Below are positions 44,936 to 54,914 of a stretch of DNA of 64,000 nucleotides, piece by piece (position 1 is the stretch's first letter; every line of letters begins with the position of its first letter). The notes below the pieces were generated by a model, which saw only the letters and a program-made list of their open reading frames with translations, searched no databases and had not been told where the DNA came from. The position numbers and the translations under genes are program-made. This DNA is from Methylomonas sp. UP202 (lineage in GTDB: Bacteria; Pseudomonadota; Gammaproteobacteria; Methylococcales; Methylomonadaceae), in contig NZ_CP123897.1 in assembly GCF_029910655.1 (NCBI RefSeq), positions 992,001 to 1,056,000 of the forward strand, given 5' to 3'.

Positions 44936-44944
44936 AACTGTACA

Positions 44945-44973
44945 ATGATACAGACTACTCGCGGCCGCGTCAA
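44945..44973 (-). promoter_or_regulatory. Strong sigma-70 promoter for yceD-rpmF-plsX-fabHDG
   Basis: On the minus strand, TTGACG (44973-44968) and TATCAT (44950-44945) are separated by exactly 17 bases. Transcription would start about 44938, only three or so bases before the yceD ATG, implying a leaderless or nearly leaderless message unless a farther promoter is also used. Confidence 0.65.
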
Positions 44974-45003
44974 ACAAACACTCGATTAAACAATCACCTA
45001 GCC

Positions 45004-45582
45004 ATGTCCGCTCTCGTTCTCGCTTCCGGCTCGTCTTACCGTCGGCAACTGCTGGCGCGCTTGCAACTCGAATTTACCGCCGCCGCCAGCGATGTCGACG
45101 AGACGCCGCTGGTCGGCGAAACACCGGCCGACCTGACGGCTCGCTTGGCGCTGGCCAAGGCTCAGGCTTTGCGCGCCGTGTATCCAGAGCACTTGATTAT
45201 CGGCTCGGATCAAGCGGCGGCAATAGACGGTGCTACCCTGGGCAAACCCGGTGGTCGGGAGGGGGCGATTCGGCAGCTCGCCCTGCAAGCCGGTCGGGTC
45301 GTGACATTTTACACTGCGGTTTGTTTGCTTGACGCCGGTTCCGGCCGCTGCTGGTGCGATCTCGATGTCTGCCAAGTGCATTTCCGGCCACTGACGCCGG
45401 CGCAAATCGAGCGTTACGTCGATCGCGAACAGCCGTTCGATTGTGCGGGTAGTTTCAAGTCCGAGGGATTGGGAATCGCGCTGTTCGAAAAAATCGTCGG
45501 CGACGATCCGAATGCCTTGATCGGCTTGCCGCTGATCAAGCTGACCACGCTGCTGGAGCTGGCCGGCGTTTCGGTTTTGTAA
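45004..45582 (+). CDS. Maf-family nucleotide pyrophosphatase (YceF-like)
   Basis: Maf proteins hydrolyse noncanonical nucleoside triphosphates; the YceF subgroup prefers m7GTP. The 192-residue protein starts ALVLASGSSYRRQLLARL and has DVDETPLVGETPADLTARLA, the catalytic IIGSDQAAAIDG, TFYTAVCL and CAGSFKSEGLGIALFEKI. The divergent position next to yceD-rpmF matches yceF of E. coli, which favours the YceF type. Confidence 0.93.
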   Translation: MSALVLASGSSYRRQLLARLQLEFTAAASDVDETPLVGETPADLTARLALAKAQALRAVYPEHLIIGSDQAAAIDGATLGKPGGREGAIRQLALQAGRVVTFYTAVCLLDAGSGRCWCDLDVCQVHFRPLTPAQIERYVDREQPFDCAGSFKSEGLGIALFEKIVGDDPNALIGLPLIKLTTLLELAGVSVL

Positions 45583-45596
45583 GGTGCGCGCGGCTT

Positions 45597-46454
45597 TCAA
45601 TGAAAGCGCTTGCCCGGCGACAGCAATTCGAACATGTGCATGAATTCGCCTTCCACCTGTCCCATCAAGGCGATGATTTGTTCGCGGCTCAGCCGGGTCA
45701 GCGACAGCGATTGTTCCGACAGCATCGCCGCCGTGGCCTCGACGCCGTCCGCGTAGCGACCGCTATCGGCCAGCAGGGCCGAGATGTGTAGCAAGTGAGC
45801 GTCCAGTTTGTGGACCAAGGCGCGATTCGGTTCCAGGTAGCAGCCGACGGTTTCGTATAGGGATTCCGGTAGGCCCCAGCTTTTCAGTAGTTCCTGACCG
45901 ACGTCGGCGTGGGTAAAGCCGATAATCTGGTATTCGAAGCCGGGCACTAAGCCGCGGTCGTGGTTGGCCGCCAGCAATACGGTCCGTGCCGCGTCGGGCA
46001 TCCGTATATACAAGACCAGCGAGCCGATGTCGTGCAGTAGGCCGGCCAGAAACAGCCGCTCGGCGTGTAACACGCCGCTGCGTTTGGCCAGCAGCCGAGC
46101 GATGACGCCGCAGTGCACGCTGCGCATCCAGTAGGCGGTCATATCCACCAGCTCGCAGGGAATCCGGCTGAATTCGTCGACGACCGACGTCGCCAGGATC
46201 AGGTTGTTCAAATCGTCGACGCCGATGATGGTGATGGCGCGCGAAATTGTGTCTACCTTGGACTGAAAACCGTAAAACGGGCTGTTGACGATGCGCAGCA
46301 GCCGGGCGCTCAGCGCCGGGTCCTTGGAAATCACCTTGCCGAAATCCGTCATCGTGTAACGCGGATCGCGCACCATTTCGTTGAGTTGGAAATAGATGTC
46401 CGGCAGCGAGAACAGCTTGGTCGTGTCGTTGACCAGACTTTGTAGCGAGGACAC
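45597..46454 (-). CDS. HDOD domain protein
   Basis: The 285-residue protein consists of one HDOD domain (residues 10-215) with a helical tail. The segment VISKDPALSARLLRIVNSPFYGFQSKVDTISRAITIIG (about residues 41-78) is typical, and an HD pair is kept in AGLLHDIGSLVLYI. HDOD proteins are cytoplasmic signalling proteins, often in chemotaxis or c-di-GMP pathways, generally without proven phosphodiesterase activity. It is last in a run with slt, purT and the MutS-like gene. Confidence 0.9.
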   Translation of the reverse strand: MSSLQSLVNDTTKLFSLPDIYFQLNEMVRDPRYTMTDFGKVISKDPALSARLLRIVNSPFYGFQSKVDTISRAITIIGVDDLNNLILATSVVDEFSRIPCELVDMTAYWMRSVHCGVIARLLAKRSGVLHAERLFLAGLLHDIGSLVLYIRMPDAARTVLLAANHDRGLVPGFEYQIIGFTHADVGQELLKSWGLPESLYETVGCYLEPNRALVHKLDAHLLHISALLADSGRYADGVEATAAMLSEQSLSLTRLSREQIIALMGQVEGEFMHMFELLSPGKRFH

Positions 46455-46459
46455 GGGCG

Positions 46460-47041
46460 CTAGCCTTTTCCGTAGAGCGACATCACATGCTGGACATAAT
46501 TTTGAGTCTCGGGGTAGGGCGGAATCGTGTAGTTATACTTCATCACCGCGCCTTCGCCGGCGTTATAACCGGCCACGGCCAATTTTAGGTTGGAATTGAA
46601 CATCGCTAATAGATCCTTCAGGTAGCGGGTGCCGCCGTCCACGTTTTGTTCGGCGTCGCGTCGGTCGCTGACGCCGTAACGCCGCGCGGTGTCCGGCATC
46701 AGCTGCATCAAGCCGACGGCTCCGGCGGACGACACGGCATTGGGGTTGTAGGCCGATTCGGCCTGGATTACCGCGTGCAACAATTTGGGGTCCATCTGAT
46801 GCTTGGCGGCGGCTTTGGCGATCAAATCGTTGAACTTGCTTTTGTTCGCCGACAGATATTTTAGATCGTGATTGTAAGTTTTGGGGCGGGTGCGGATGAT
46901 CAGCCGGTAATCGAAACCTTTTTTCGGCTCGTCGGTGTAATACACCCGGCCGTCAGGCGCGACGTATTTGTAGATATCGGCCTGAACCGACCCGACGGCG
47001 AACAGCAGAAACCAAGCGGCGGGCAAGCGTTTCATCGCCAT
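46460..47041 (-). CDS. Lytic transglycosylase with DUF4124-like N-terminus
   Basis: The 193-residue protein has a signal peptide (KRLPAAWFLLFAVGSVQA). A short DUF4124-type segment follows (DIYKYVAPDGRVYYTDEP), then an SLT domain with catalytic Glu in LLHAVIQAESAYNPNAVSSAGAVGLMQLMP and YNAGEGAVMKY. It cleaves the peptidoglycan glycan strand in the periplasm, giving anhydromuropeptides. It lies six bases from both neighbours' ends or starts. Confidence 0.93.
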   Translation of the reverse strand: MAMKRLPAAWFLLFAVGSVQADIYKYVAPDGRVYYTDEPKKGFDYRLIIRTRPKTYNHDLKYLSANKSKFNDLIAKAAAKHQMDPKLLHAVIQAESAYNPNAVSSAGAVGLMQLMPDTARRYGVSDRRDAEQNVDGGTRYLKDLLAMFNSNLKLAVAGYNAGEGAVMKYNYTIPPYPETQNYVQHVMSLYGKG

Positions 47042-47047
47042 ATTCGG

Positions 47048-48253
47048 CTAATCCGCCGCTAAGATCCTGATCGCGGCGGCGGCCCGCACCGCGTTGGCGG
47101 TGGCTTCCTCGACATCGGCGGCGGTTGCCAGCGCGACCCCCATCCGCCGGGCCGCGAAGGCTTCCGGTTTGCCGAACAGTCGCACTTCGCTGTCCGGCAC
47201 CGCCAATGCTTGCGCCAAGCCGTGATAGACCACGTTTTTCGCATCGATGCCGCCCAAAATGACCGCGCTGGCCGCGACCTTGTCCAAGCCGGTGTCGACC
47301 GGCAGACCTAAAATCGCTCTGGCGTGCAAATCGAATTCACTCTGACGTTGGCTTACCATCGTTACCATGCCGGTATCGTGCGGGCGCGGGCTGACTTCGC
47401 TGAACCAGACCCGGTCGCCGCTGACGAAGAGTTCGACGCCGAACAAGCCCAAGCCGCCCAAGGCTTCGGTGACGCTGCCGGCGATCTGCCGGGCCAGTGC
47501 CAGCGCCGCGTCGCTCATGGCCTGCGGTTGCCAGCTTTCCCGGTAGTCGCCGTTTTCCTGGCGGTGGCCGATCGGCGCGCAAAAATGGGTTTGGACGGTG
47601 CCGTCGGCGTCCAACGCGCGCACCGTCAGCAGGGTAATCTCGAAATCGAAATCGATTTTGGCCTCGACGATGACCTTGCCGGTATCGGTTCGGCCGCCGG
47701 CCTTGGCGTAATCCCAGGCGGCCTGGAGTTGATCGGCGGATTTAACCATCGATTGGCCCTTGCCCGACGACGACATGGTCGGTTTGATGAAGCAGGGATA
47801 GCCGATACCGTTTTCGACCGCTGATTTTAACTGTTCGAAGGTTTCGGCGAAGGCGTATCGGGACGTGGGCAAGCCCAGATGCTCGGCGGCCAGTTGGCGG
47901 ATGCCTTCGCGGTTCATCGTTAGTTGGATCGCCCTGGCGTTGGGTACCACGGTTGCCGAGCCTTGCGCTTCGATGTCGGCCAGCGCACCGGTGGCGATGG
48001 CTTCCAGTTCCGGAATGATGTAGCGAGGCTGCTCCCTGGCGATCAGGGCCGTTACCGCCGCCGCATCGGTCATGTCGATGACGTGGCTGCGATGGGCGAC
48101 CTGCATCGCCGGGGCATTGGCGTAGCGGTCCACCGCGATGACTTCGACGCCGTAACGTTGCAGCGAAATTGCGATTTCCTTGCCCAATTCGCCGCTGCCC
48201 AGCAACAGGGCTTTAGTGGCGGCGGCGCTGATGGGGGTTCCTAGTGTCATCAC
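47048..48253 (-). CDS. purT: Formate-dependent GAR transformylase PurT
   Basis: PurT uses formate and ATP to formylate glycinamide ribonucleotide in purine synthesis, an alternative to PurN. The 401-residue ATP-grasp protein has [42 protein letters not shown] in pieces, [15 protein letters not shown], and [14 protein letters not shown]. In a C1-metabolising host free formate is abundant, which suits this enzyme. It overlaps the MutS-like gene by four bases. Confidence 0.96.
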   Translation of the reverse strand: MMTLGTPISAAATKALLLGSGELGKEIAISLQRYGVEVIAVDRYANAPAMQVAHRSHVIDMTDAAAVTALIAREQPRYIIPELEAIATGALADIEAQGSATVVPNARAIQLTMNREGIRQLAAEHLGLPTSRYAFAETFEQLKSAVENGIGYPCFIKPTMSSSGKGQSMVKSADQLQAAWDYAKAGGRTDTGKVIVEAKIDFDFEITLLTVRALDADGTVQTHFCAPIGHRQENGDYRESWQPQAMSDAALALARQIAGSVTEALGGLGLFGVELFVSGDRVWFSEVSPRPHDTGMVTMVSQRQSEFDLHARAILGLPVDTGLDKVAASAVILGGIDAKNVVYHGLAQALAVPDSEVRLFGKPEAFAARRMGVALATAADVEEATANAVRAAAAIRILAAD

Positions 48254-49842
48254 GATTGGGCTAAATAGTGGTCGATATCTTGTTTGGAAAAGCCGATTTT
48301 CTTGGCGACCCGGTCGGCATGGCTGATCCGGGAAATGCCGGCTACCAACTTGAAGGTCGGTAAATCGTCGGCGAATTCGACTTGTTTGGGATCGGCGATT
48401 TTGCGTTTGACGAATTCGTCCACCAGTTGATGGTTGTGGGTAATCAGGATCGTACTGTTGCCTTTGCGGTAAAAACCGTCCAAGACATCGATCGACGATT
48501 GCATCTTCTCTTCAAAAGTAGTGCCTTCCGCCATTTCGTCAAGCACGACCAAGCTTTTCGCACTGCTGGCCAGGAAAATGTCCCGGGTGCGTTTCAGCTC
48601 GGTGCCGAAGCGGCCCTCGCCGTCGTCGAGGTGGCTGATTTCCGGCGCCTGGTAGAAAATTCGGTCGGCGACGCTGAGTTTGGCCGACTTGGCCGGTACG
48701 AAACAGCCCACCTGAGCCAACAACTGGATTTGGGTAACGGTCTTGCAAAAAGCGGTCTTGCCGCCGCTGTTCGGTCCGGTGACGCAGACCAGACGGGCTT
48801 GATCCATCGTAAAATCGTTGCCGACATAGTCCGGGTTTTTATTGCCGAGTACCGGATTTTTAGCGTCGGTCAATACCATGTCGTGGCGCTCGCCGCCGTG
48901 CAGTTCCGGCAGCACCATATCGCTGCCGTAATGTTCGGCGTATTTGATGAAGGCCAGCAATTCGTCGAGTTGGCCCAAGGCGTCCAGCAAATCGCCCAGC
49001 GCCTTGGATTGGCGGAAGATATTGCGCAACGGAATGATGCAGTTGTCGCGGTCGTAACCGCCGACCACCGGAATATACACCAAGGCCAGCGGCAAAAAGA
49101 ATACCGAGGCGATCGACAGGCCGTCGCGGGTCACTTCGAATATATTGGACGGGAAGACTTTGGTGATGCCCCAGATCACCGCGACGATCATGGCGATCAG
49201 TAGCGGCTTGAACAAGGTCGGTCGGAATATCGTCGACGGCGCGAACGAGTGCTTGCGCTCTTCCTTGCTTTGGATGCCTTTTTCGCTGTTGTACACCGGG
49301 CCGACCATTAGCGAGTATTCGTTGCTGTCGGCAAACGCGGCGATTTTGTCGAAGATGGCTTGCAAGTAAGGTGTTTTCGGCTTTCCGGAATTGTGGATGG
49401 CGCCGACCAGTTCCAGCGGAAGGCGGATGCCGCGACTATAGGGTTTGTAGCCGTAGCCTTCGATTTGATGGTCTTGGCGGGCGGTGCCGAAACTGCCCAG
49501 AAACTCGCCGAACAACAATACGTAGAGGCGTTTTTCGGTTTCGGCGGCGCGGGCCACGATCGTTTCGATGTTGTCGCGTACCGCCGGATTGTCCTGAATT
49601 TCCCGCACCGCCGCTTGTTTGGCGGCAATCGCGTCGGCGTCGGCCAACGGCTGGGTCAGCGAGCGGTACAGCACCGATTGGCCGGCGGTCGTCGCGGCGT
49701 AATTGACGTGGTCGAACAATTCGTCCACTTCGATGGTGTTGAACGCGCCTTGGTCGATGACGCCGGCGCCGGTCGGCGGCGGGGTGCTGGATCGCACCGT
49801 GGGCCATTGGTCATTCCAGCTTTCTAAGATATTCGCTTGCAT
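48250..49842 (-). CDS. Membrane-associated MutS-like ATPase
   Basis: The 530-residue protein has a MutS-like core without the mismatch-recognition domain. The helical lever region (about 20-170) is interrupted by two membrane segments at about 217-236 and 243-262. A C-terminal MutS ATPase follows, with Walker [11 protein letters not shown], Walker [14 protein letters not shown] and the dimer-switch [10 protein letters not shown]. Such proteins are related to MutS2/MSH-like families, but their substrate is not known, and the membrane insertion makes classical repair unlikely. It begins the purT-slt-HDOD run. Confidence 0.85.
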   Translation of the reverse strand: MQANILESWNDQWPTVRSSTPPPTGAGVIDQGAFNTIEVDELFDHVNYAATTAGQSVLYRSLTQPLADADAIAAKQAAVREIQDNPAVRDNIETIVARAAETEKRLYVLLFGEFLGSFGTARQDHQIEGYGYKPYSRGIRLPLELVGAIHNSGKPKTPYLQAIFDKIAAFADSNEYSLMVGPVYNSEKGIQSKEERKHSFAPSTIFRPTLFKPLLIAMIVAVIWGITKVFPSNIFEVTRDGLSIASVFFLPLALVYIPVVGGYDRDNCIIPLRNIFRQSKALGDLLDALGQLDELLAFIKYAEHYGSDMVLPELHGGERHDMVLTDAKNPVLGNKNPDYVGNDFTMDQARLVCVTGPNSGGKTAFCKTVTQIQLLAQVGCFVPAKSAKLSVADRIFYQAPEISHLDDGEGRFGTELKRTRDIFLASSAKSLVVLDEMAEGTTFEEKMQSSIDVLDGFYRKGNSTILITHNHQLVDEFVKRKIADPKQVEFADDLPTFKLVAGISRISHADRVAKKIGFSKQDIDHYLAQS

Positions 49843-49878
49843 GCTGCCTCCCCGGTTTTATTTTATGGTTCCGCGTTT

Positions 49879-50856
49879 CTAACGCGCGGTTTCGATCAAA
49901 GCTTGCATCACCTCGACGTGGGCGTCGCTGTCGTTCAAGGCCGGAATATAGCGGTAGGTTTCGCCGCCGGCTTCCAGAAAAATCTCCCGGTTGGCGATGG
50001 CGATTTCTTCCAAGGTTTCCAAACAGTCTACCGAGAATCCGGGGCACAGCACATCGATGTTGCGTATTCCCTGGGTCGGCAGTTCCGCCAAGACTTCCAC
50101 GCAATAAGGTTTCAGCCATTCGGCGCGACCGAAACGCGATTGGAATACCAGACGCCACTGGGCGTCGGCCAGTTCCAATTGCTCGGCAATCCGTTTAGCG
50201 GTGGCTTGGCATTGGTAAAAATACGGGTCGCCGAGTTCGGTCAGTTTAGCCGGCAGGCCGTGGAAAGACATTAGCAGACAGTCGGCTTGGCCGTGTTCGG
50301 CCCAATGCGCGCGTACCGAATCGGCCACGGCCCGAATGTAAGCCGGATGTTGGTGGAATTCGCCGATAAAACGTAGCGATGGCAGATGCCGCCAGCCGAC
50401 GAAGACTTCGGCGACCACGTCGAAAATCGAGGCGGTGGTGGTCGAGGAATACTGCGGGTACAGCGGCACGACGACGATGTCTTCGACGCCGTTTTGCTTG
50501 AATTCGGCCAGTTTCTCGGCCAGCGCGGGTTTGCCGTAACGCATCGCATATTCGACTTGAATGTCGGAGCCGGTCAGGCGCGCGGCCAGTTTTTCGGCCA
50601 GCCGCCGGGTGAACACGATCAGCGGCGAGCCTTGCTCGGTCCAGATCGCGCGATAGGCGTGGGCCGATTTTTTCGGGCGGAACGGCAGAATGAACAAATT
50701 CAGGATCAGCCACCACAACGGCCGAGGCAGATTGACGACGCGCGGGTCGCCCAGAAACTCGCGCAGAAAGCGGCGCACGTCGCCGATCTTGGTCGAGGCC
50801 GGCGAGCCCAGATTGACCAGCAGAACGCCGGTTTTGCGTAGCGCTTGCCGGCTCAT
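49879..50856 (-). CDS. hemH: Ferrochelatase HemH
   Basis: HemH inserts iron into protoporphyrin IX at the end of haem synthesis. The 325-residue protein has GVLLVNLGSPAST, the active-site LLMSFHGLP with His, YPQYSSTTTASIFD and the C-terminal IDVLCPGFSVDCLETLEEI containing the conserved Glu. It follows folE with a one-base gap. Confidence 0.96.
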   Translation of the reverse strand: MSRQALRKTGVLLVNLGSPASTKIGDVRRFLREFLGDPRVVNLPRPLWWLILNLFILPFRPKKSAHAYRAIWTEQGSPLIVFTRRLAEKLAARLTGSDIQVEYAMRYGKPALAEKLAEFKQNGVEDIVVVPLYPQYSSTTTASIFDVVAEVFVGWRHLPSLRFIGEFHQHPAYIRAVADSVRAHWAEHGQADCLLMSFHGLPAKLTELGDPYFYQCQATAKRIAEQLELADAQWRLVFQSRFGRAEWLKPYCVEVLAELPTQGIRNIDVLCPGFSVDCLETLEEIAIANREIFLEAGGETYRYIPALNDSDAHVEVMQALIETAR

Positions 50857-50857
50857 G

Positions 50858-51403
50858 TTATTTGCGGTTGATCAGATTGAGGAATTCGGAACGGGTGCTG
50901 ATTTCCTGACGGAAAATCCCGGTCATTACCGACGTGGTCATTACCGAGTTTTGCTTTTCGACGCCGCGCATCATCATGCACAAATGCTTGGCTTCGACAA
51001 CCACCGCCACGCCGCGCGCGCCGATCGCGGTTTCCACCGCCGTGGCGATCTGCCGGGTCAGTTGTTCCTGGATTTGCAGGCGGCGGCCATACATGTCGAC
51101 GATCCGCGCCAGTTTGGACAGTCCCAGCACCCGGCCCTGCGGCAGATAACCGATGTGACATTTGCCGATGAAGGGCAGTAAGTGGTGCTCGCACAGCGAA
51201 TACAGTTCGATGTCTTTGACGATGACCATGTCCTCGGTGTCGGCCTGAAAAATCGCATCGTTCAGCACGTCTTCCAGCGTTTGCTGGTAGCCCTTGTTCA
51301 GGAATTTGAAGGCTTCGGCGGCGCGTTTGGGCGTGTCGCGCAAACCTTCGCGGTTGACGTCTTCGCCTATCGCTTGAATGATTTTGGAAAAGTATTCTTC
51401 CAT
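50858..51403 (-). CDS. folE: GTP cyclohydrolase I FolE
   Basis: FolE converts GTP to dihydroneopterin triphosphate, the first step of folate and tetrahydromethanopterin-related pterin synthesis. The 181-residue protein has the zinc site [22 protein letters not shown] and [17 protein letters not shown], plus [23 protein letters not shown] in pieces. It is co-oriented with hemH. Confidence 0.96.
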   Translation of the reverse strand: MEEYFSKIIQAIGEDVNREGLRDTPKRAAEAFKFLNKGYQQTLEDVLNDAIFQADTEDMVIVKDIELYSLCEHHLLPFIGKCHIGYLPQGRVLGLSKLARIVDMYGRRLQIQEQLTRQIATAVETAIGARGVAVVVEAKHLCMMMRGVEKQNSVMTTSVMTGIFRQEISTRSEFLNLINRK

Positions 51404-51443
51404 TGCCGTCCCCCAGGTAAAAAAATGCGGTGAGTATACCGTA

Positions 51444-52430
51444 TCACCGGGTAAATTCTAAGGCGTCCAGCAAGACCCCAGCGCCGGCGCCGGGTTTGTT
51501 GGCATTCTCGCTGAGATGGCGCCGCCAGGCCCTGGCGCCGTCGACACCGTGGAACAAGCCCAGGATATGCTTGGTGATCGCGTGCGGGCGAGTGCCCAGC
51601 CCGGCCTGTTGTTCGAGATAGGGCAGCATGGCTATCGCAATCTCGCGGCGGCTGGGAATCGGATCGCCGCTCCCGAACAGTTTTCGGTCGACTTCGGCCA
51701 GAATATAAGGGTTGTGATAGGCCTCGCGGCCCATCATCACACCGTCGATTTCTTGCAATAACTCGGCGGCGCTGTCCAGCGATGTCACGCCACCGTTGAT
51801 GGCGATCGTCAAATGCGGAAAATCCTGTTTCAGTCGAAACACCACGTCGTATTGCAGTGGCGGAATCTCGCGGTTTTCCTTAGGCGACAGGCCCGACAGC
51901 CAGGCTTTGCGGGCGTGGACGATGAAGGTTTCGCAACCGGCAGCCGCCACCGTCGCGACGAACTGCGCGAGCTCTTCATAGGAGTCCCGGTCGTCGATGC
52001 CGATGCGCGACTTGACCGTTACCGGTATCGTCACCGCCGCGCGCATCGCCGCGACGCAATCGGCCACCAGTCCCGGCTCGGCCATCAGACAAGCGCCGAA
52101 TCGGCCGTTTTGGACCCGGTCGCTCGGACAACCGACGTTCAGATTGACTTCGTCGTAGCCGTAGTCTTCGGCGATTTTTGCGCACAGCGCCAAATCGGCC
52201 GGATCGCTGCCGCCCAGTTGCAGGGCCAGCGGATGTTCCTCGGCGTTATAACGCAAATGCCGCTCCCGCCCGCCCTGCAAAATCGCTCCGGTGGTGACCA
52301 TTTCGGTATACAGCAAGGCCTCGCGGGTCAGCAGACGATGAAAGTAGCGGCAATGCCGGTCGGTCCAATCCAGCATAGGCGCAACGCTGAAGCGGTGACT
52401 TGCGAACGGCCGGTTTTCGGTGTTTTGCAT
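51444..52430 (-). CDS. dusA: tRNA-dihydrouridine(20/20a) synthase DusA
   Basis: DusA reduces U20/U20a in tRNA using FMN and NADPH. The 328-residue TIM barrel has [37 protein letters not shown] with the conserved catalytic Cys, [28 protein letters not shown] in pieces and INGGVTSL. Length and the DusA-type HARKAWL motif separate it from DusB and DusC. Confidence 0.95.
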   Translation of the reverse strand: MQNTENRPFASHRFSVAPMLDWTDRHCRYFHRLLTREALLYTEMVTTGAILQGGRERHLRYNAEEHPLALQLGGSDPADLALCAKIAEDYGYDEVNLNVGCPSDRVQNGRFGACLMAEPGLVADCVAAMRAAVTIPVTVKSRIGIDDRDSYEELAQFVATVAAAGCETFIVHARKAWLSGLSPKENREIPPLQYDVVFRLKQDFPHLTIAINGGVTSLDSAAELLQEIDGVMMGREAYHNPYILAEVDRKLFGSGDPIPSRREIAIAMLPYLEQQAGLGTRPHAITKHILGLFHGVDGARAWRRHLSENANKPGAGAGVLLDALEFTR

Positions 52431-52557
52431 TCCTCAATATTCCACGAAATTTCAGACTAAGGGGGACAATCGTATCGCAACACGGTGCCGCCTACCGAAA
52501 CTGGCGCGTTTAGTTGTCATCCGCGCGGGACCGCGCCGGCTTGGCGGGCAGACGGCT

Positions 52558-54000
52558 TTACAGCGAGTAACTGATGCTGAATCCGAGCCTGACGTCCTGG
52601 TCCAGAACCGGTAGCGCGCTTTGTTTGTTGGCGAACGTGCCGACCACGGTACCCATCACCGACCAATGGTCGTCGATCGAATAGGTCAGCATCGCGCTGG
52701 TCAAGGCTTGGCCGGCGTTGAGCGTGCCTTGGTTGTAGGAGATGAAGGTTAGGGTGTCGTTCCAAAAACGGCAGTTGTAGCGTATCAGCCAGGTGCCGAA
52801 GATGTCGCCGTTGCTGGTGCGCTCGCTGACGGCCAAGCCGGTGTCGTGGTCCAGAAACGAGCGTGCCTGTACCGAGGCATTGATGTTCTGGTCGTTGGTC
52901 AGCGCGTAGTCGAAGCCGAAGGATGCGCCGATTTGATCCTTGCGCGCGGTCGAGGTATGCGGAATCGGCGCAAGGATGTTCGTGTCCTCGAGCAGGCCGA
53001 CGCTGTAGGCCAAGTCCAGCTTCAGCAACAACTTGCCGATGGCCCGGTTGGCGCTGGCGCCCAGCAGCCAATAACCGTTGTCCTTGGACTGGATGTGGCC
53101 GTTCAGCGTGGTCGGCGTCAGATAATGCAATTGGTTTTCCTGCAAATAGGCCGCCATCAGGGACAGGTCGCTGTGTTCGACCGACCATTGCATCCGCGCG
53201 CCGACTTCAATCGGGTGCCGGTCCGGGTTGGGATCGTCGATCGGAAATAGCGGTGCCGAGTAAGCCGGGCTGCCCTGACGCGGCAGCGGGTTGAATTGCG
53301 GATTCAGATTGACGAACATGGCCCAGCGCCGATTGGCGGCGAAATGCTCCCAAACCGCGAACCATTGGTTGATGCGGGCGTCCTCGACCTCTATCGTGCT
53401 CAGGTCGCGGTATTCCAACACGTTCAAGGTGTCCAGCACCGAATTGCCCTCGGCCTCGCCCCACACCAAGGTCTGTCTGCCCAGCTTGAAGGTGTGACTG
53501 CCAAAAGTCTTGCTAAGATACAACTCGTTTAGCCGCATTTCGACGTTGTCCAGGCGTTGTTCCATTTCGATGGACTGGCTGCTCAAGCCCTCGAAATCGT
53601 AATCGGACGGCCAGTACAGCTTGGCCTGGCCGCTGCCTTGCAGATTCCAGCCGGGGGCGAAGGGGTTTTGATATTTGACCAGCAGGCCGAGGCGGTTGTC
53701 TTCGACGGTGGCTTGCTTGTGCCGGCCGGAATCGGTTTTGTGGTCGTGAACTTGCGCGTAAAGCAGTTGGGTGAATTTGAAGGTAAATCGGTCCAGCCAG
53801 CCTGAATCGGTATCGGTCGGCGGCGACGCCGAAGCGTCGTCGAATGCTAGCGAGCCGGTGTCCGGCAAGTCCAGCACCGGTTCGGACGCCAACGCCGCCG
53901 CGCTGGGCTCGGCGCGCGCGGGGAGCGCCAGACTCAAGACGACGGCCAAATACAGCCGTGACCGCTTAGGGCCAGGTTTGCGCGGTGGGCAAGCAATCAC
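52558..54000 (-). CDS. Outer-membrane beta-barrel (DUF1302-like)
   Basis: The 480-residue protein has an N-terminal signal (RLYLAVVLSLALPARA) and a long barrel of alternating strands with GRQTLVWGEAEGNSVLDTLN, NELYLSKTFGSHTFKLGRQ and a terminal aromatic-flanked strand (RLGFSISYSL). This pattern resembles DUF1302-type barrels, which commonly occur with RND exporters and lipoprotein-sorting proteins. It is last in a three-gene operon and is inferred to be the outer-membrane partner for lipid movement. Confidence 0.75.
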   Translation of the reverse strand: MIACPPRKPGPKRSRLYLAVVLSLALPARAEPSAAALASEPVLDLPDTGSLAFDDASASPPTDTDSGWLDRFTFKFTQLLYAQVHDHKTDSGRHKQATVEDNRLGLLVKYQNPFAPGWNLQGSGQAKLYWPSDYDFEGLSSQSIEMEQRLDNVEMRLNELYLSKTFGSHTFKLGRQTLVWGEAEGNSVLDTLNVLEYRDLSTIEVEDARINQWFAVWEHFAANRRWAMFVNLNPQFNPLPRQGSPAYSAPLFPIDDPNPDRHPIEVGARMQWSVEHSDLSLMAAYLQENQLHYLTPTTLNGHIQSKDNGYWLLGASANRAIGKLLLKLDLAYSVGLLEDTNILAPIPHTSTARKDQIGASFGFDYALTNDQNINASVQARSFLDHDTGLAVSERTSNGDIFGTWLIRYNCRFWNDTLTFISYNQGTLNAGQALTSAMLTYSIDDHWSVMGTVVGTFANKQSALPVLDQDVRLGFSISYSL

Positions 54001-54002
54001 CG

Positions 54003-54905
54003 TCAGTTCGTTTGGGCCCGCAATTGTTCCAGCGTGGTTTCTCTAAAAGCCACGTCGGTTAACGTGCGCTGGGTCAGAAAGTCGTCGGGGATTTTTACGC
54101 TGCTGTTGATTTCGCTGCGGGCCATATTCGATAAACGATTGGTGACCAGATTCATCATGGTTTGCGAACGCGCCGTCCAGACGCCTTTGATTTCCTCGAC
54201 CTTGGAAGTCAGCAGGCGCTTGATTTCCTTGTTTTGCTTGTCGTACAACTCGACCCGCAACGACACGTAGCGCTCCTTGTCGACGTACATTACCCGGCGG
54301 CCGTAACGGGTCTTGCGGGCGCGCTCGGCATTGGGGATGGTTTCGATTTTCCAGACCGGCCGGCCCGCTTCCACGGTATCGCCGAGCACGTTGATCGTGT
54401 AGTCGTCCAGTTTGCCGGTTTCGGTGTCCTCGGTGGTGAATTCCGAGCCGAACAGCGAGGCCGGTTCGGAATCGTCGTCGGAATTGCCGCTGGCAATGCG
54501 CTTGACCTTACCCAGCGCCGACAGGTAGAGCCAGGTTTCGTTATCCTTGCCGGTTTCGTCGTAGGTGTAATTCAACATGCCGACGCCTTTTTCGGAGGCC
54601 GGTTCCAGTACGATGGTTACCGCCTTGGTGTCCTTTTTGTTCTTGCCGTCGTTGATGCCGACCGCTTCCAGCAGTTTTTCCCGAGGCGTTTCGGCGCAGG
54701 TGATTTTGTTGTCCTTGATGCCGTATTGGCAACTGGATAGGCGCGATTTGACGAAGGCCGAGTCGGTGATGCTGCGCTGATAGTCCGACAGCTTTTCCAA
54801 TATGGCCCGCCCGTCCGGCGCGCCGCCTTCCTCGGCCGCCGCCGGTTGAGCCAGTACGGCGCAGACGGCCGCCAGAATCAGCCGATTTGCAAAGCGATTA
54901 CGCAT
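54003..54905 (-). CDS. LolA-like outer-membrane lipoprotein-sorting protein
   Basis: The 300-residue protein has a signal peptide (FANRLILAAVCAVLAQPAAA) and the LolA/LppX-like fold common to proteins annotated as outer membrane lipoprotein-sorting proteins: ETWLYLSALGKVKRI, SLFGSEFTTED, GRPVWKIETIP and YGRRVMYVDKERYVSLRVELYD in pieces. Such periplasmic proteins carry lipids between membranes, often for RND/MMPL partners. It lies nine bases from the RND gene and two from the barrel gene. Confidence 0.82.
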   Translation of the reverse strand: MRNRFANRLILAAVCAVLAQPAAAEEGGAPDGRAILEKLSDYQRSITDSAFVKSRLSSCQYGIKDNKITCAETPREKLLEAVGINDGKNKKDTKAVTIVLEPASEKGVGMLNYTYDETGKDNETWLYLSALGKVKRIASGNSDDDSEPASLFGSEFTTEDTETGKLDDYTINVLGDTVEAGRPVWKIETIPNAERARKTRYGRRVMYVDKERYVSLRVELYDKQNKEIKRLLTSKVEEIKGVWTARSQTMMNLVTNRLSNMARSEINSSVKIPDDFLTQRTLTDVAFRETTLEQLRAQTN

Positions 54906-54914
54906 GCTTGAACC

